Both the position numbers and the translations under genes were made by a program. 42,017 nucleotides of DNA from Tissierellia bacterium (GTDB taxonomy: Bacteria; Bacillota; Clostridia; Tissierellales; Sedimentibacteraceae), in assembly GCA_012843025.1 (NCBI GenBank), contig DURT01000058.1, forward strand, positions 1 to 42,017, read 5' to 3'. This document shows positions 39,933-42,017 of the stretch, piece by piece (position 1 is the stretch's first letter; each line of letters opens with the position of its first letter). The notes below the pieces were generated by a model. That model had not been told where the DNA came from. It did not search any database and worked only from the letters and a program-made list of their open reading frames with translations.

Positions 39933-41138
39933 TTAGGACTGTGTCTTTACATATACTGCGTTTTCTGTATATTCACTATTTATTTTCCTGTTTTCTAATG
40001 GAAGATAGTAAATATCAGAAGCTCTTTTAGTAAGAGTAAAAACCGGTAACTTTTCAGGCATTAAACTATACTTTTTGTAGTCAGAGTATCTGTTTATAAT
40101 CTTCGTTCCCTTCTGACTTGCATGTTTAATAATTTTTCTTCCAGTATCGTTAAAGGCCAATACTTTTACATAGTCTGCAGGGGTTGATAAAATTTCTTTT
40201 ACATCAGATTTATTAATAGTAAGCAAAATATTTAAAAGACATCTTCTAAGTTTTGAATAGGGGTATCTCTTTGATTTAAGAGACATAATGAAGTCATTAA
40301 CATTACTATATTTAAAAACATTAGCCAATATTTTATTTTCCAGTCCCTCTTTTACTTCGTATATTTCGCCTAAGTTATTTCCCAAATCAATTATTTTGTA
40401 GTATAAATAATCAATATAATTGTCCAAAGTATTAAACTTCTTATGTTCTTTTTTAAATTCCTCAATGGATTTCAAACTTTTTTCCGTAAGTTTGAGATCT
40501 TCATAATTTCCTTCCAAAATATGCTTTCTTATGGCAGTGGCACTGTGAAAATCTCCTGAAATTTCAGTATCATTGTATTTCATTCCCAAACGTTTTACCG
40601 GGTAGTAATGTAGGTTTAAATTTAATTTCATTGCACTTTTAATATATTCTATCCCTAACACATTATTAGGGGAGAATACTGTTTCCTCATGATCTATTAA
40701 AAGTCCAAGGGCATTGGACAGGGCTTTTCCATAAGAAATACCTTTTTTTATTTCTTTTTTAACCAGATTGTTAAATTCAGGCAGTAGCTGAACAGCGGCA
40801 ATTTTTTTAAGGATTTCTATATTTTCGTTTTCACAGCCGAAGCTGAGGGAGCTAATATGTAGTTTACTAAGTTCCCTTATAGCTGCAAAACTAAACAGTT
40901 CAGCATTTTGACAGGAAAATGGCATGGGAAGTTCAATTACAATATCTGCCCCTCCAAGTATGGCACATTCTGCCCGTTTAAATTTATCTATTATTGCAGG
41001 CTCCCCTCGCTGAACGTAATTTCCGCTCATTACAACTGCTATACCATCACATCCGGATAATTCCCTTGCCTTTTTAAGCTGATACTCATGCCCTGCGTGA
41101 AAAGGATTATATTCCGCCACAACACCAGTTATTTTCAT
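39933..41138 (-). CDS. tmcAL: tRNA(Met) cytidine acetate ligase (TmcAL / YlbM)
   Basis: 401 residues. The nucleotidyltransferase-like motif HAGH (residues 14-17) in EYNPFHAGHEYQL, MSGNYVQRGEPA, KFKRAECAILGGADIVIELP and SFGCE identify YlbM/TmcAL. It uses ATP and acetate to make N4-acetylcytidine at the wobble position of elongator tRNA(Met). Residues about 150-180 carry SPNNVLGIEY and DFHSATAIRKHI; the C-terminal half is the tRNA-binding part (RCLLNILLTINKSDV). AAAGG lies eight bases before ATG. A promoter at 41169-41197 and the following ylbJ suggest a two-gene unit, divergent from the cobU operon. Confidence 0.93.
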   Translation of the reverse strand: MKITGVVAEYNPFHAGHEYQLKKARELSGCDGIAVVMSGNYVQRGEPAIIDKFKRAECAILGGADIVIELPMPFSCQNAELFSFAAIRELSKLHISSLSFGCENENIEILKKIAAVQLLPEFNNLVKKEIKKGISYGKALSNALGLLIDHEETVFSPNNVLGIEYIKSAMKLNLNLHYYPVKRLGMKYNDTEISGDFHSATAIRKHILEGNYEDLKLTEKSLKSIEEFKKEHKKFNTLDNYIDYLYYKIIDLGNNLGEIYEVKEGLENKILANVFKYSNVNDFIMSLKSKRYPYSKLRRCLLNILLTINKSDVKEILSTPADYVKVLAFNDTGRKIIKHASQKGTKIINRYSDYKKYSLMPEKLPVFTLTKRASDIYYLPLENRKINSEYTENAVYVKTQS

Positions 41139-41168
41139 AATAGTATCCTTTACAATATATTTACTTAC

Positions 41169-41197
41169 ATCTTAATTATAAATAATAAACTTGTCAA
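41169..41197 (-). promoter_or_regulatory. Promoter candidate for tmcAL
   Basis: On the minus strand TTGACA (complement of 41192-41197), a 17-base spacer and TAAGAT (complement of 41169-41174). Confidence 0.55.
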
Positions 41198-41282
41198 GCA
41201 AACCATAAACCACAAACTATAGGATATGATTCTTGTCGGTCAATTAGATGTCCCAAAGGATAAGGTTCTTCAAGAAAAATCT

Positions 41283-41310
41283 TTGATTTTTGCAATATTA
41301 GTGTTATAAT
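41283..41310 (+). promoter_or_regulatory. Promoter of the cobU operon
   Basis: TTGATT at 41283-41288 and TATAAT at 41305-41310 with a 16-base spacer, 40 bases before cobU. There is no room for a cobalamin riboswitch between it and the gene. Confidence 0.65.
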
Positions 41311-41350
41311 ACTTCTGTTAATGTTAGTTAATTAGTAAACGGTGGAAAAA

Positions 41351-41944
41351 ATGAGTATAACATTTATAATTGGTGGTGCAAGAAGTGGCAAAAGCACCTT
41401 TGCAGAACTGAAGGCAAAAGAATATTCAGAAAAAGTATTGTACTTGGCTACGGCAGTAGTAACAGACCAAGCTATGGCTGACAGGGTGAAGAAACATAGA
41501 GAGCAAAGACCTGCCTCCTGGCATACCTTAGAAATGTATTCTGATTTTAGAACTCTTGTTGGGAAAAAAGAATTTATTAATTCCGAAGCAATACTTTTAG
41601 ACTGTATTACTACCATGATTGGTAATTTCATGGTGGACAGCAAAATGAATTTTGACACTTGCAGTGTGGAAGAGGTTAATTTGCTGGAGGAGAAAATAAC
41701 CCGTGAGGTTATGGAACTAATAAATGTTTGTAATGAAAACAATAAAAAGCTAATAATAGTATCTAATGAAACAGGTATGGGTGTAGTACCTCCTTACTAC
41801 ATGGGTAATTATTTCAGGGATATAAGCGGAAGAATTAATAATAAAATCGGACAAAAATCTGATTATATGTACTTTATTTTTTCTGGAATACCTGTTAAGT
41901 TGAAGCACAAAGGGGAAATGATAAAATGGCCTCAGGATTTTTAA
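41351..41944 (+). CDS. cobU: Adenosylcobinamide kinase / adenosylcobinamide-phosphate guanylyltransferase
   Basis: 197 residues. P-loop GGARSGKST opens the protein, followed by LYLATA, HREQRPASW with the histidine that is guanylylated in this family, LLDCITTMIGN and VSNETGMGVVPPYYMGNYFRD, all diagnostic of CobU. It phosphorylates adenosylcobinamide and activates it with GTP for nucleotide-loop assembly of vitamin B12. ATG 41351 follows GGTGG by five bases; the GTG at 41342 lies within that site. The end overlaps cobS by 19 bases. One detail: the family usually has SNEVG where this one has SNETG. Confidence 0.93.
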   Translation: MSITFIIGGARSGKSTFAELKAKEYSEKVLYLATAVVTDQAMADRVKKHREQRPASWHTLEMYSDFRTLVGKKEFINSEAILLDCITTMIGNFMVDSKMNFDTCSVEEVNLLEEKITREVMELINVCNENNKKLIIVSNETGMGVVPPYYMGNYFRDISGRINNKIGQKSDYMYFIFSGIPVKLKHKGEMIKWPQDF

Positions 41945-42017
41945 CCCTTATTTCATTTTTCACTCGTATACCTGTAGGGAAAAAAATTGAATATAGAGAA
42001 GAAAATTTTATAAAAGC
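41926..42017 (+). CDS. cobS: Adenosylcobinamide-GDP ribazoletransferase, N-terminal fragment (runs off window)
   Basis: Thirty codons are visible, starting MASGFLTLISFFTRIPVGKK. The FLTxxxFxTRIP(V) opening is the usual N-terminus of CobS, an inner-membrane enzyme that joins activated cobinamide to alpha-ribazole in the last steps of B12 synthesis. It overlaps cobU by 19 bases, and AGGGGA lies about nine bases before the ATG, inside cobU. The rest of the gene is outside the window, so only the order and the opening motif support the call. Confidence 0.82.
   Translation, partial: MASGFLTLISFFTRIPVGKKIEYREENFIK

Noticed and set aside
41198..41350. Cobalamin riboswitch before cobU
   Set aside because: I found no B12-box-like sequence, and the promoter lies only about 40 bases before the gene.

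Overview
This window is AT-rich, tightly packed DNA from an anaerobic, spore-forming, low-GC Gram-positive bacterium, most likely a member of the Clostridia or Tissierellia. The evidence is a one-subunit pyruvate:ferredoxin oxidoreductase, a DUF4364 regulator, YlbJ, a 55-residue DUF3787-type spore surface protein, a LysM coat-type protein, S-layer-homology (SLH) anchors, Shine-Dalgarno sites close to AGGAGG, and CcpA-type cre sites. I see no tRNA, rRNA, CRISPR array, insertion sequence or phage gene. The species cannot be fixed from the sequence alone.

Layout. 1-6.6 kb: end of serA, rnhA, a four-LysM protein, an exported amidohydrolase, a beta-propeller protein, a DUF4364 regulator (minus strand) and a lipoprotein polysaccharide deacetylase. 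6.6-22.2 kb: one plus-strand locus of 14 genes headed by a good promoter and an RNA that reads as a molybdenum/tungsten cofactor (Moco) riboswitch. 22.3-26.6 kb: comM/yifB, dprA, a CoA-acylating-type aldehyde dehydrogenase and the small spore protein. 26.6-30.2 kb: nifJ on the minus strand. 30.4-34.4 kb: a GntR-controlled catabolic operon (2-hydroxyacid dehydrogenase, FGGY kinase, HpcH/HpaI aldolase). 34.6-37.9 kb: a uracil/xanthine-type permease behind an attenuator-like leader, then an NSS-family sodium symporter behind a full-consensus cre site. 37.9-41.1 kb (minus): ribonuclease Z, ylbJ and ylbM/tmcAL. 41.3 kb to the end: cobU and the start of cobS.

The 6.6-22.2 kb locus is the most interesting part. 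Under one riboswitch it combines: six surface or membrane-anchored proteins carrying about nine copies of a sulfite-oxidase-like molybdopterin-binding-type domain with no conserved catalytic cysteine; three proteins with FMN-binding domains bearing the (S/T)GAT flavinylation motif; a NapH-like membrane iron-sulfur protein fused to one of those FMN domains; an exported fumarate-reductase-like flavoprotein; a complete dedicated ECF importer (S component, two ATPases, T component); a lipoprotein type I phosphodiesterase with a full metal-ligand set; MobB; and a small kinase-like protein. I infer a cell-surface system that senses Moco status, captures or processes a pterin- or flavin-type dinucleotide outside the cell, imports a product, and moves electrons across the membrane to extracellular flavins. 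The individual families are known. The assembly under a Moco-type riboswitch is what I would test first.
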